The notes: generated from the sequence alone by a model not told the origin. A stretch of 33,197 bases of DNA from an uncultured Chlorobiaceae bacterium (GCA_903937835.1 CAJAAV010000218.1:1-33197); one strand, 5' to 3'. Counted from the stretch's first letter, positions 8,201 through 14,823 are shown. Numbers and translations are program-made.

Positions 8201-8496
8201 CGCCGGTTGAGGGTGCTAACGCTCTTCTGGAGAATCTACTCAACCACTACTGGCAGGGCCTCTCAATACCCCTGCGCTTTTTCCCGCGCTCCTCCTATGC
8301 TTATACCACAAAGGCAACTCTCGAAGCAGTCCGAAAAGAGTGGCGTGACGACAGCTACAATAACCATCCGGGCGAAGGCTCAGATCCGGCTATTCAGCGC
8401 TGCTTTGGTGCTACAGAGCCCTTTGATGAGGAGTTCTGCTCTCTTGCGATTGAGCTGCTTGCGCCGATGATTGAGGCGGCGGGGGAGAAGGCGTAA
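5278..8496 (+). CDS. recC: Exodeoxyribonuclease V subunit gamma (RecC)
   Basis: The 1072-residue protein is close to the usual RecC length (1122 in E. coli). The N-terminus LYTSNRMEVLVDTLATTL, then VVQSRGMQRWLSMELA and WANGHYPFPNAMVQ, is diagnostic of RecC. The middle carries the inactive helicase-like fold (ITLFGISYLPKFHLDML and, near residue 640, VVVLIGMNDNAFPRQ). The C-terminal part resembles the RecC nuclease-like domain (LTGRLDRLW near residue 920). RecC recognises Chi and holds RecB and RecD in the RecBCD complex that processes double-strand breaks in the cytoplasm. recB and recD usually follow recC, but the next gene here is an unrelated methyltransferase. No ribosome binding site is visible before the ATG, which starts 48 bases after the DUF2971 stop. 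Confidence 0.9.
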   Translation: MPLNLYTSNRMEVLVDTLATTLRKPLASAFTKEVIVVQSRGMQRWLSMELAARFGVWANGHYPFPNAMVQELFREILRDMPDTSAFAPEVMSWKIMRRLPELLGTEPFGTLRHYLADDPDGLKLFQLSEKIADTFDQYTLFRSEMLAGWEAGETEPSGEEWQSILWRKLAEGEGMHRGRLKDLFCWQLNAASPGAKEIPERITLFGISYLPKFHLDMLSAVARVTEVNLFLLSPTQEYWGDILSKKASARLPEEERALRSEGNPLLASLGRIGRDFSEMIIDLSDSALHQEERYEDPGEECLLHALQSDILNLSGTGEEGELRPLAPDDRSLRIHSCHSPLREIEVLYDNILAMFEEYPDLTPRDIVVMTPDIESYSPYISSVFGAMGGAGGDGTVALHYSIADRRMMNEGEIASALLKLLALPGSRLAASEIFDLLASPPVSRLFSLDLGELELIRGWIEKSGIRWGMDEGDRTSRNLPAYRDNSWRAGLDRLLLGYAMPDENQLFNGILPYDDMSGSVAESLGKFAEFVERVDCFVKSFERSRTLAEWRVQFQAMLADFIAPSDSSEREFAAIAELAEELGNIVTKAEFTDDVSPAVMLSWLRARLEHQEQGLGFMTGGITFCAMLPMRSIPFRVVVLIGMNDNAFPRQSRAPGFDLIAREPQRGDRSLRNEDRYLFLESLLSARDLLYISYVGQSIRDNSELPPSVLVSELLDAVRRGFSLPDGGSVEEHLVVRHRLQAFNREYFTAGSPLFSYSAENYRALVEKESAATRSHPFMSAPLAEPPEEWKTLSLERILRFYDNPAGFFLEQRLGIRLEGTALPLEDREPFAVEGLELYSLKQELLEVVLEGGETSELLPLFRSRGMLPPARHGEQLFTRILGKVEEFAARVQESIGGRGMLEPLEVDLQVGAFRLTGRLDRLWPHSLLHYRYARLKMKDIMRSWIEHLVLNSLDLPGYPKQTLLVMENEARTFAPVEGANALLENLLNHYWQGLSIPLRFFPRSSYAYTTKATLEAVRKEWRDDSYNNHPGEGSDPAIQRCFGATEPFDEEFCSLAIELLAPMIEAAGEKA

Positions 8497-8841
8497 ACTG
8501 TTTGATGAGCGGCAGTATGAAATCCTTATACTTCGGAGCATCTTTGGCTCCACGGATGGAACATGCCGCATCCCGGATCCAGGATTCGAGGGATTTTCCA
8601 TTACCGTTATTATTTGCCTTCGGCGTTCAGTACTTTGCTGTTCATGCGCATCATGCGTACTCAATCTTTGAGAACGTTTTACTTGGGTAATCAGCTCGAC
8701 ACACGGTGTTTGACGGGAATTGCTGGACTTTACAAAAGGCAAGTACCAAGAAGTACTGAAATCTTTGGTAAAAGCCCCATTCCTGAACTCCACTGCACCG
8801 TCTTGTGGGAAGCAGAATACTCCATTATCCGTAAAGAAGTT
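8497..8841. other. Gene-free stretch between recC and the methyltransferase gene
   Basis: Several open frames cross this stretch on both strands, but none has a ribosome binding site or a recognisable protein. The frame of the methyltransferase is open back to 8563; the residues before 8842 look like noise. No terminator hairpin with a T-run was found after recC. It may hold decayed sequence where recB would be expected. Confidence 0.4.
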
Positions 8842-9570
8842 ATGTCATTGTATTCTGAATTTGCCCAGTGGTATGAGCAGCTTTTTCCGTTCCGTGAAGA
8901 GGTTTATCTCTTCCTTTGCGAACATGTTGGTACTTCGGGAAGTAGTATCCTTGATGCTGGATGTGGGCCAGGTCACTATTGCGCGAGGTTTCAGCGTGAT
9001 GGTTTCCGCTCAACAGGTATTGATCTTGATTCGAAGATGATTGATGAGGCAGTGACCTCCTTTCCCGACTCAGAATTCTTCTGTATGAGCATTGAAGATG
9101 TTGCATCATTGCATCGTTCGTTCCGTTTGATCTATTCCACAGGCAATGTTGTGGCCCATCTTTCACCTGCCCGATTTTCAGCTTTTCTTCAGGATGCATA
9201 CACTGCTCTTGAACCTGGAGGTTGCTGGATTTTTCAGGTGGTGAACTGGGACTATATTCTTGGGCTTGCTGAGTACCGTTTTCCGGTCAAAACTGTTGAC
9301 GATGGTTCGGTAGCCTTTTATCGCCGCTATCCGGTTATTTCTCAGGAACGTGTCATTTTTGATGTCGAGCTTGTTTCAGGTGGCCAGAAGGTTTTCAATG
9401 AGCAGACAACACTGTATCCTCTCACTGCCGACAATTTTCTTCAACGGCATCGCGACGTTGGATTCTCTCTGACTGGCATGTATGCCGGTTTTGATAAAAC
9501 ACCTTTTAACAGAGATCGTGATTCCGGCCTTGTGATGGTGTTTATGAAGGAGCGGGGGAGTTCAGTATAA
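8842..9570 (+). CDS. Class I SAM-dependent methyltransferase
   Basis: The 242-residue protein starts MSLYSEFAQWYEQLFPFREE and has the SAM-binding motif I ILDAGCGPGHYCARF near residue 37, the acidic GIDLDSKMI loop near residue 58, and a motif with LIYSTGNVVAHLS near residue 97 followed by ALEPGGCWIFQVVN (motif VI region). This is the Rossmann-fold methyltransferase family that includes UbiE/BioC-like enzymes; the substrate cannot be told from sequence. The ATG at 8842 gives a normal N-terminus, with an AAGAAG stretch just upstream as a weak ribosome binding site. It is not obviously linked to recC or to the genes downstream. Confidence 0.8.
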   Translation: MSLYSEFAQWYEQLFPFREEVYLFLCEHVGTSGSSILDAGCGPGHYCARFQRDGFRSTGIDLDSKMIDEAVTSFPDSEFFCMSIEDVASLHRSFRLIYSTGNVVAHLSPARFSAFLQDAYTALEPGGCWIFQVVNWDYILGLAEYRFPVKTVDDGSVAFYRRYPVISQERVIFDVELVSGGQKVFNEQTTLYPLTADNFLQRHRDVGFSLTGMYAGFDKTPFNRDRDSGLVMVFMKERGSSV

Positions 9571-9601
9571 TTATGGCCAGCCCGCTGGGGGATTCGCCGT
9601 T

Positions 9602-9694
9602 ATCAGCAAGTACAACCCGCATCTTTGGAGTGCGGAGCAGTTACGCGCTATTTTCGTTGCCCGTAAAAACGAACTGGCAGACTCCGTATCCTGA
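9602..9694 (+). pseudogene. N-terminal scrap of an ATPase-like gene
   Basis: A short open frame reads SKYNPHLWSAEQLRAIFVAR then KNELADS before a TGA at 9692-9694. The pattern KYNPH.W..EQLRAIFVAR.. .EL resembles the beginning of AAA-type ATP-binding proteins, from memory. No start codon or ribosome binding site is clear, and nothing further of the gene follows, so it appears to be a leftover. The rest of 9571-9850 holds no gene. Confidence 0.35.
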
Positions 9695-9850
9695 AAGAAT
9701 GTGTAGTTTGAATAGTAACAGGAATGATGCACCCAATTTCACCCATTTCAAAGTCAATCCTCACCAACTTCTCAGTTAAAGCTTTCAAGAAAAGCATTAT
9801 CTTTTTGCTGAAATATCCCTACTTTTAGCAAGATTTTGTTGGAGGCTTCG

Positions 9851-9898
9851 ATGCTAAAAACGTCATATCCATTCTTCACAGGTAAAAAACTATGTTAG
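9851..9898 (+). CDS. 15-residue leader ORF overlapping the next gene
   Basis: An ATG at 9851 opens a 15-codon frame (MLKTSYPFFTGKKLC) whose TAG stop at 9896-9898 lies just inside the start of the next gene (ATG 9892). It has a strong ribosome binding site (TTGGAGG, about 6 bases upstream), much better than the next gene's AGG at about 10 bases. This arrangement suggests translational coupling. The peptide itself may have no function. Confidence 0.45.
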   Translation: MLKTSYPFFTGKKLC

Positions 9899-10296
9899 CA
9901 AGAACGATACTGAAAGTTGCATCCCAGATTCCATGGGATAAGGTGATTGAACTTGCCCCCTCAGTTGCAGAGAGGGCGGGTACTCTCTGGAAGAGCATTA
10001 AAAGCAAAAACCAGCGTCAGTCAGTTGACGAAAGCATGGTGTATTCCTCGTACAGCACAGAGTTGTCGGAAAGTGATCTGCTTAAAGGTCGATTGGAGAG
10101 ATTGGAAGAGAGAGCAGGGAGTTTGGAGGAGCAACTTCAGGCATCCGCCGGATTGCTCAAGACATTAGCAGAACAGAATACGTCGCTGGTGCAACAAATT
10201 GAGCTGCATCAAGCTCGTCTCATTCGTCAATCTCTCCTTTTTGCCGGAGTTGGTGCTGTCTTGGCAGGAATGATAGTTTACCTCTTTATTCGGTAG
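9892..10296 (+). CDS. Coiled-coil protein with C-terminal membrane anchor
   Basis: The 134-residue protein has an N-terminal amphipathic segment (ARTILKVASQIPWDKVIELA), a polar linker, a coiled coil over about residues 60-105 (LLKGRLERLEERAGSLEEQL and following), and one hydrophobic C-terminal helix, LLFAGVGAVLAGMIVYLFI, at about residues 114-133. It ends right after an arginine. This is the layout of a tail-anchored inner-membrane protein with its coiled coil in the cytoplasm (inference). No family is recognised. It is probably translated by coupling to the 15-codon leader ORF. Confidence 0.65.
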   Translation: MLARTILKVASQIPWDKVIELAPSVAERAGTLWKSIKSKNQRQSVDESMVYSSYSTELSESDLLKGRLERLEERAGSLEEQLQASAGLLKTLAEQNTSLVQQIELHQARLIRQSLLFAGVGAVLAGMIVYLFIR

Positions 10297-10695
10297 TGAT
10301 TGCCTGACGATGTGGTTCATTGGGATCTTGGAGTCCTCTCCGGCATCAACCTTTTCGAGGCAAGCTACGGGACCGCGAAAAGCTGCACCATCGTGTCGCT
10401 TTACCTCTGACTGCTGGTGGAGCAGGAGCTGTTGCCTGAACAGATTCTTGTGGCGAGATTAAGTCGACAGGGGAGGATCCCCAACATGTTTGATGACCTG
10501 CAATTGATTATTATACTTCTGTCGGATTCTGACCAGAATCAGTGCATCCTGCATAAATAAGCTGGCGTATATTTTGAGTATCATTGAGCTTTTTGTATTT
10601 TATCCCGATTTCGTGCTGATTCTTGCATGGGATTGCGGTTTTGATGGGCAATACCTCTAGCCGCTTCTTTTAATGACAATTAACAAGGAGTGCAA
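10297..10695. other. Gene-free stretch upstream of the RecQ-like gene
   Basis: Two adjacent open frames on the plus strand, 10306-10410 (HWDLGVLSGINLFEAS...) and about 10415-10560 (LLVEQELLPEQILVARLSRQ...), look protein-like but lack starts and are separated by a TGA. They may be remnants of one decayed gene; no family is recognised. An AT-rich part after 10500 probably holds the promoter of the next gene, but no clear boxes were found. Confidence 0.35.
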
Positions 10696-12771
10696 ATGAT
10701 GTATGCGCCAGCAAAGGCATTGGAGCTTCTGCGGATTGGTTCTGGTTATCCCGATGCAGTGTTCCATGATAATCAGGATGTTGCAATTCGTTATCTGGTT
10801 GAAGGTCGAGGACGATTGCTGGTTGTTCAGAAGACAGGCTGGGGGAAGAGCTTTGTCTATTTTATTGCCACCAGGTTGCTTCGTGAAGGGGGCAGTGGCC
10901 CGGCTCTCCTGATTTCACCACTGCTTGCTTTGATGCGAAACCAGATTGAGGCGGCAGAGCGTATGGGTGTGCGAGCTGCTACAATCAACTCAGATAACCC
11001 GGATGACTGGGCTGAAGTTGAAATGAGCATCCGCCGCAATGCGATTGACATTCTGATCATCTCACCTGAACGGCTGGCTAATGAACGGTTTCGTTCCAAT
11101 GTTCTGGCTCGTATAGCCGTGCAGATCTCCATGTTAGTCATTGATGAAGCCCACTGTATTTCTGACTGGGGTCACGATTTTCGGCCCCACTATCGATTGC
11201 TGGAGCGGATTGTGAAAACCCTGCCACCGAACCTGCGACTTCTGGCAACGACGGCAACCGCAAACAATCGCGTCATGGAAGATCTTGCCGAAGTGCTTGG
11301 CCCGCATTTGGAGGTGTTACGAGGTGATTTGAATCGTCCATCACTCACCTTGCAAACTATCTCATTACCTGATCAGGCAGAGCGCCTCGCCTGGCTGGCC
11401 GAACAACTTGCTGTACTTCAAGGCCATGGAATTATCTATACGCTGACCGTGCGTGATGCAAACATGGTTGCAAGCTGGCTGAAAAGTCGCGGGTTCAGGG
11501 TTGAAGCCTATACGGGAGAAACTGGTGATCGCCGACCGGAACTTGAGCGAGCACTGCTTCATAACAAGGTTAAGGCGCTTGTTGCAACCTCGGCGCTTGG
11601 TATGGGCTACGACAAGCCTGATCTGGCTTATGTGATTCATTATCAGATGCCGGGATCAGTTGTTGCCTACTATCAGCAGGTCGGGCGTGCCGGACGTGCT
11701 TTGAAATCAGCTTATGGCATCCTGCTCAGTGGCAGAGAAGAGAGAGATATCACAGAGTGGTTTATCAAGAGCGCGTTTCCCACCCGGCAGGAGGTTGACC
11801 AGGTCATTCGTGCGCTTGAGAAGGAGCCTGCTGGCCTCTCTGTTCCCGAACTTCAGGGAAAGGTCAATCTGAGCAATGGACGTATTGAGAAGACCATTGC
11901 GTTGCTCTCTCTTGAATCACCAGCTCCAGTGGTCAAGCAGGGGAGCAAGTGGCAATTGACGGCGGCTACACTTGGTGAAGGCTTTTGGGATCGTGCATCT
12001 CGACTGACGGCATTGCGTCGTGATGAACAACAACAAATGCAGGAATATCTTAACTTGCCATTTTCTGAACACATGGGGTTTCTTGTTCAGGCGCTCGATG
12101 GTGATTCGAATACGGTCAGTTTCCCTCTGTTGCCAGCATTGCCGTTAACTGTTGACGAAAAAGTTGTTCAGGATGCGGTTACTTTTTTGCGTCGTACCAC
12201 TCTGTCCATCGAACCAAGACTTCAGTGGCCCGCTGGTGGTCTGACACACTATCGGGTAAAAGGAAAAATTCCTGCAGCGCTGCAAGCCGAGCCAGGCAAG
12301 GCGCTCTGTATTTGTGGTGATGCTGGATGGGGTGGACTTGTCAAAGAAGGCAAACATCAGGACAACTTTTTTTCTGATGCTCTGGTCAATGCTTGTGCAA
12401 AGATGATTCGTCAATGGAATCCTGATCCGGCGCCAGAATGGGTAACATGTGTTCCGTCATTGCGTTACCCCGTCCTTGTTCCGCATTTTGCGCAACGCCT
12501 TGCTGATGCTCTGGGTCTGCCATTCCATAAGGTGATTGCCCGGATAGAGGAGAGGCCCGAGCAGAAAACCATGGCAAACAGTTCGCAACAGGCAAGAAAC
12601 ATTGATGGTTCTCTTGCGATCAAAGAGCGAAAATTCCCGAAAGGTCCGGTCTTTCTGGTTGACGACATGGTGGATTCTCGCTGGACATTGACCGTATCTT
12701 CCTGGCTCTTGAGAAGCTATGGAAGCGGTGAAGTGTGGCCTGTGGCGCTTGCACAAACAGGATATGATTGA
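10696..12771 (+). CDS. RecQ-family DNA helicase with C-terminal phosphoribosyltransferase domain
   Basis: The 691-residue protein has two parts. Residues about 20-380 are a RecQ-type superfamily 2 helicase with Walker A TGWGKS (K51), the DEAH box in MLVIDEAHCISDWGHDFRPH near 147-162, motif III ATTATAN, and motif VI QQVGRAGRA. The C-terminal third ends in a phosphoribosyltransferase signature: GPVFLVDDMVDSRWTLT near residues 649-665 matches the PRPP-binding loop of ComF-like PRTases. No zinc-binding cysteine cluster typical of RecQ is visible. The ATG at 10696 follows AAGGAG by 5 bases; ATG 10699 is an alternative. A broken dprA follows after 3 bases. RecQ-PRTase next to DprA occurs elsewhere and recalls ShosTA, where a PRTase toxin pairs with a DprA-like antitoxin; a defence role here is inference. 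Confidence 0.85.
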   Translation: MMYAPAKALELLRIGSGYPDAVFHDNQDVAIRYLVEGRGRLLVVQKTGWGKSFVYFIATRLLREGGSGPALLISPLLALMRNQIEAAERMGVRAATINSDNPDDWAEVEMSIRRNAIDILIISPERLANERFRSNVLARIAVQISMLVIDEAHCISDWGHDFRPHYRLLERIVKTLPPNLRLLATTATANNRVMEDLAEVLGPHLEVLRGDLNRPSLTLQTISLPDQAERLAWLAEQLAVLQGHGIIYTLTVRDANMVASWLKSRGFRVEAYTGETGDRRPELERALLHNKVKALVATSALGMGYDKPDLAYVIHYQMPGSVVAYYQQVGRAGRALKSAYGILLSGREERDITEWFIKSAFPTRQEVDQVIRALEKEPAGLSVPELQGKVNLSNGRIEKTIALLSLESPAPVVKQGSKWQLTAATLGEGFWDRASRLTALRRDEQQQMQEYLNLPFSEHMGFLVQALDGDSNTVSFPLLPALPLTVDEKVVQDAVTFLRRTTLSIEPRLQWPAGGLTHYRVKGKIPAALQAEPGKALCICGDAGWGGLVKEGKHQDNFFSDALVNACAKMIRQWNPDPAPEWVTCVPSLRYPVLVPHFAQRLADALGLPFHKVIARIEERPEQKTMANSSQQARNIDGSLAIKERKFPKGPVFLVDDMVDSRWTLTVSSWLLRSYGSGEVWPVALAQTGYD

Positions 12772-12774
12772 CAA

Positions 12775-13124
12775 ATGCAAACACTCTCTTCGAACACAAA
12801 AGCCATTCTTCTGCTGACAGCGCCCTTGATTGCTGGTCATGGCAGTGGGTTTGCCAAAGATCCTGTCGCCTGGTGAGTACAATCGTCTGGCTCGTCACCT
12901 GCATGCAATACAGCACGAACCTGCTGACCTGTTGCTACCGAATGCGGAACACTTCTATCGTTCCTGCCAGCACATCGTTGACGAAAAACGCTTGCAAAAC
13001 CTGCTTTGTTGATGAGGGCATTCTGGAAAAAAGGAGCACGCCAGTCTGTTATGCCATTAAAGAACACGGTTTTTTTGAAAACGGAGACTTTATACCGGAA
13101 ATGAGCCCAAATCACATGATATAG
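12775..13124 (+). pseudogene. DprA-like DNA-processing protein, frameshifted and internally deleted
   Basis: From 12775 the frame reads MQTLSSNTKAILLLTAPLIA then GHGSG. The next conserved stretch, LPKILSPGEYNRLARHLHAI and ADLLLPNAEHFYRSCQHIVD, continues one frame over. Removing one G from the GGG at 12847-12849 joins them. Together they match the N-terminus of the DprA relatives that accompany RecQ-PRTase genes (family knowledge). The frame stops at 13010-13012 after QNLLC. A third frame then gives VDEGILEKRSTPVCYAIKEH to 13124, which resembles a DprA-type C-terminal winged helix; the Rossmann-fold core is missing. The gene is therefore broken at least twice and cannot encode a full DprA. Confidence 0.65.
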
Positions 13125-13202
13125 TTAAAAAACCACTTTTTAGAGGTGCCCATATTGCGTGGAACCCAATTTTCAGACGATAATAAAATGTGTATTATTT
13201 GT

Positions 13203-13220
13203 ATAATGTTGTTACATTAT
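13203..13220. promoter_or_regulatory. Inverted repeat over a possible -10 box
   Basis: ATAATGT (13203-13209) and ACATTAT (13214-13220) are perfect reverse complements with a 4-base spacer. The left arm overlaps a consensus -10 box TATAAT (13202-13207). The best -35 at 17 bases spacing is weak (GATAAT). This AT-rich stretch (13125-13326) is the likely promoter and operator region for the small ORF and peptidase gene downstream. Confidence 0.4.
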
Positions 13221-13326
13221 TCTTAAAAATACTTGCAAATCTTCTGTTTTAAGACCTTTTTTTATTTGTCGATATGGTCATGAGAAACGAGAAACAGCCG
13301 GAAGTTTCCTGTGGGCGGGTATCAAT

Positions 13327-13410
13327 ATGGTGAAAATACGAATCAGAACGGTTGACCAGCAAGCGCCGTCGGTTGTGGCAAAAGTTAAATCAGGCTCTCA
13401 ATTTAACTAA
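13327..13410 (+). CDS. Possible 27-residue peptide upstream of the C1 peptidase
   Basis: A short frame starts MVKIRIRTVDQQAPSVVAKV and ends SGSQFN, 14 bases before the peptidase ATG. It is basic and polar, with no membrane segment or family match. The ribosome binding site is weak. Its position just ahead of the peptidase is the main reason for listing it; it may be a leader peptide, a truncated small gene, or chance. Confidence 0.3.
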   Translation: MVKIRIRTVDQQAPSVVAKVKSGSQFN

Positions 13411-13424
13411 AACTGGAGAAAGTT

Positions 13425-14342
13425 ATGGGTCAAATTCTGGAGATATCAGCAATGGGATGGTTGCCGGATTATCCTGATTTTATGGATTACACGGCAGATC
13501 ATAATCACGTTTCATCAGTCAGGAAGCAGTTGGGGCAAGTGGACTCTGTGAAGGCGATGCTTGCAAAATCGGGAGTTGCAAAACCGGCAAAACTGACGTT
13601 GCCCCCTTCTGTCGATTTAAGGCTATGGTGCTCTCCGATTGAAAATCAGGAATCAATTGGTGCTTGTACGGCACACGCTGGCGTCGGGATTGTCGAGTAT
13701 TTTGAAAGGAGGGCATTTGGCAAGCATACTGATGCCTCCCGGCTTTTCCTCTACAAGACCACGAGAAACCTGTTGCACTGGACTGGTGATACCGGAGCAT
13801 TTCTTCGCTCAACTATGGGTGCGCTCGTCCTTTTTGGTGTGCCGCCGGAAGAGTTTTTACCCTATGTTGTTGCTGATTTTGACAAAGAACCTTCGGCCTT
13901 CTGTTACGCTTTTGCCCAGAGCTTCCAGGCGATAAGTTATTTTCGTCTTGATCCGACGGGGACGACGAAAGATGTACTGCTGACACAGATCAAAGCAAAT
14001 CTCTCGGCAGGTATTCCCTCAATGTTTGGTTTTACCGTCTATAACTCGATATCACAGGCGGCTAAAACCGGCAAAATACCCTATCCCACCGCCGGAGAAA
14101 AAATTGCAGGTGGCCATGCTATTTCTGCCGTCGGTTATGATGACACCATGAAGATCAAGAATACTAATCCCAGGGCAGCGGAAACCACAGGTGCCCTGCT
14201 TATCAGGAACTCCTGGGGAACAGGATGGGGTGACAGCGGTTATGCCTGGTTGCCTTACGACTATGTTTTGAAAGGATTGGCTGTTGACTGGTGGGTGCTC
14301 CTGAAAAACGAGTGGATTGATACTGGCGAATTCAAGGCATGA
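13425..14342 (+). CDS. Papain-fold (family C1) cysteine peptidase
   Basis: The 305-residue protein has the C1 peptidase catalytic set: oxyanion Gln75 and nucleophile Cys81 in ENQESIGACTAHA, His231 in GGHAISAVGYDD, and Asn262 in RNSWGTGWGDSGY. The N-terminus carries GWLPDYPDFMDYT, typical of bacterial C1 peptidases, then a 35-residue linker before PPSVDLR, where the mature fold begins. No signal peptide or membrane segment is seen, so it is predicted to be cytoplasmic. The ATG at 13425 has a GGAGA 6 bases upstream. It lies directly before the injection-system genes in the same direction, which makes it a candidate cargo or a processing enzyme for particle proteins (inference). Substrate specificity is unknown. 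Confidence 0.85.
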   Translation: MGQILEISAMGWLPDYPDFMDYTADHNHVSSVRKQLGQVDSVKAMLAKSGVAKPAKLTLPPSVDLRLWCSPIENQESIGACTAHAGVGIVEYFERRAFGKHTDASRLFLYKTTRNLLHWTGDTGAFLRSTMGALVLFGVPPEEFLPYVVADFDKEPSAFCYAFAQSFQAISYFRLDPTGTTKDVLLTQIKANLSAGIPSMFGFTVYNSISQAAKTGKIPYPTAGEKIAGGHAISAVGYDDTMKIKNTNPRAAETTGALLIRNSWGTGWGDSGYAWLPYDYVLKGLAVDWWVLLKNEWIDTGEFKA

Positions 14343-14349
14343 CCCTCTT

Positions 14350-14410
14350 CCGGTCAGCGTTACCCCTTTCTCTGATGTGAGTTCCGAAGAAGGCTTTTGA
14401 CGCTGACCGG
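14350..14410. repeat. Inverted repeat with 11-bp arms around a 39-base loop
   Basis: CCGGTCAGCGT (14350-14360) and ACGCTGACCGG (14400-14410) are exact reverse complements. The repeat begins 7 bases after the peptidase stop. No T-run follows, so a simple intrinsic terminator is unlikely. It could form a long RNA stem or mark a recombination or protein-binding site. Confidence 0.5.
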
Positions 14411-14438
14411 GTTACGGGGATCAGTACCTCCCATTACT

Positions 14439-14457
14439 TTGGGTTCATGCAACCCAA
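14439..14457. promoter_or_regulatory. Hairpin just upstream of a ribosome binding site
   Basis: TTGGGTT (14439-14445) and AACCCAA (14451-14457) flank a 5-base loop. The AGGAG of the 46-residue ORF begins 7 bases later at 14464. The hairpin could terminate weakly, stabilise the downstream mRNA, or regulate access to the site. Confidence 0.45.
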
Positions 14458-14477
14458 TATTATAGGAGAATTGAAAG

Positions 14478-14618
14478 ATGACCGCCTCTGGCCCCTGCGT
14501 TTTTTCTCATACTTCACAATCGTTTATACCAAAAAGGAGAGGCTCAGAGCTGCCCTCAAAGAGCGGTGCGTCGATAGTTGCCCGGACCGATGACAGAGCT
14601 ACTGAATCATTCAGATGA
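14478..14618 (+). CDS. Possible 46-residue protein at the head of the eCIS cluster
   Basis: The frame starts MTASGPCVFSHTSQSFIPKR and is rich in Ser, Arg and Thr, with one cysteine. A good ribosome binding site (AGGAG at 14464-14468) lies 9 bases upstream. No family is recognised and no membrane segment is seen. Composition is compatible with a disordered or RNA-binding small protein, or with a chance frame in an otherwise gene-free interval of about 480 bases (14343-14823). The remainder of that interval, 14619-14823, is AT-rich with several TATA-like boxes (for example TATAAA near 14690-14720) and probably contains the promoter of the injection-system operon. Confidence 0.4.
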   Translation: MTASGPCVFSHTSQSFIPKRRGSELPSKSGASIVARTDDRATESFR

Positions 14619-14823
14619 TGCTAACAAATATTCACGTAAAGTCGATAATTAAAAGAAAAACAACTACTTTCCTTGTATTTTTTTTATATAAATCGTATGC
14701 TTATAAAGTATATATTTTGCTGTTCCCCTCTATTTTGTTTGGGGCGATTCCGTGCATGTTCGTGCTGTTGTTTCAGTGATCTGAATTTTTTGTAAAAATT
14801 TTGATGAAACCTTCAGGCCAACC

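Noticed and set aside
8380-8793. 137-residue minus-strand frame over the end of recC
   Set aside because: It overlaps the conserved end of recC, has no ribosome binding site, and its composition is rich in Ser and Arg like other shadow frames.
8563-8841. N-terminal extension of the methyltransferase frame
   Set aside because: The frame is open back to 8563, but the extra 93 residues show no domain and there is a normal methyltransferase start at 8842.
9573-9779. 68-residue frame after the methyltransferase gene
   Set aside because: No ribosome binding site and low-quality composition; another frame here shows the better protein-like scrap.
12830-13012. Separate 60-residue gene downstream of the RecQ-like gene
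   Set aside because: Its sequence continues the DprA N-terminus encoded in the preceding frame, so it is part of a frameshifted dprA rather than its own gene.
14350-14410. Integron attC-like recombination site
   Set aside because: The long inverted repeat invites this idea, but the conserved outer core motifs of attC sites are not present and no cassette array is seen.
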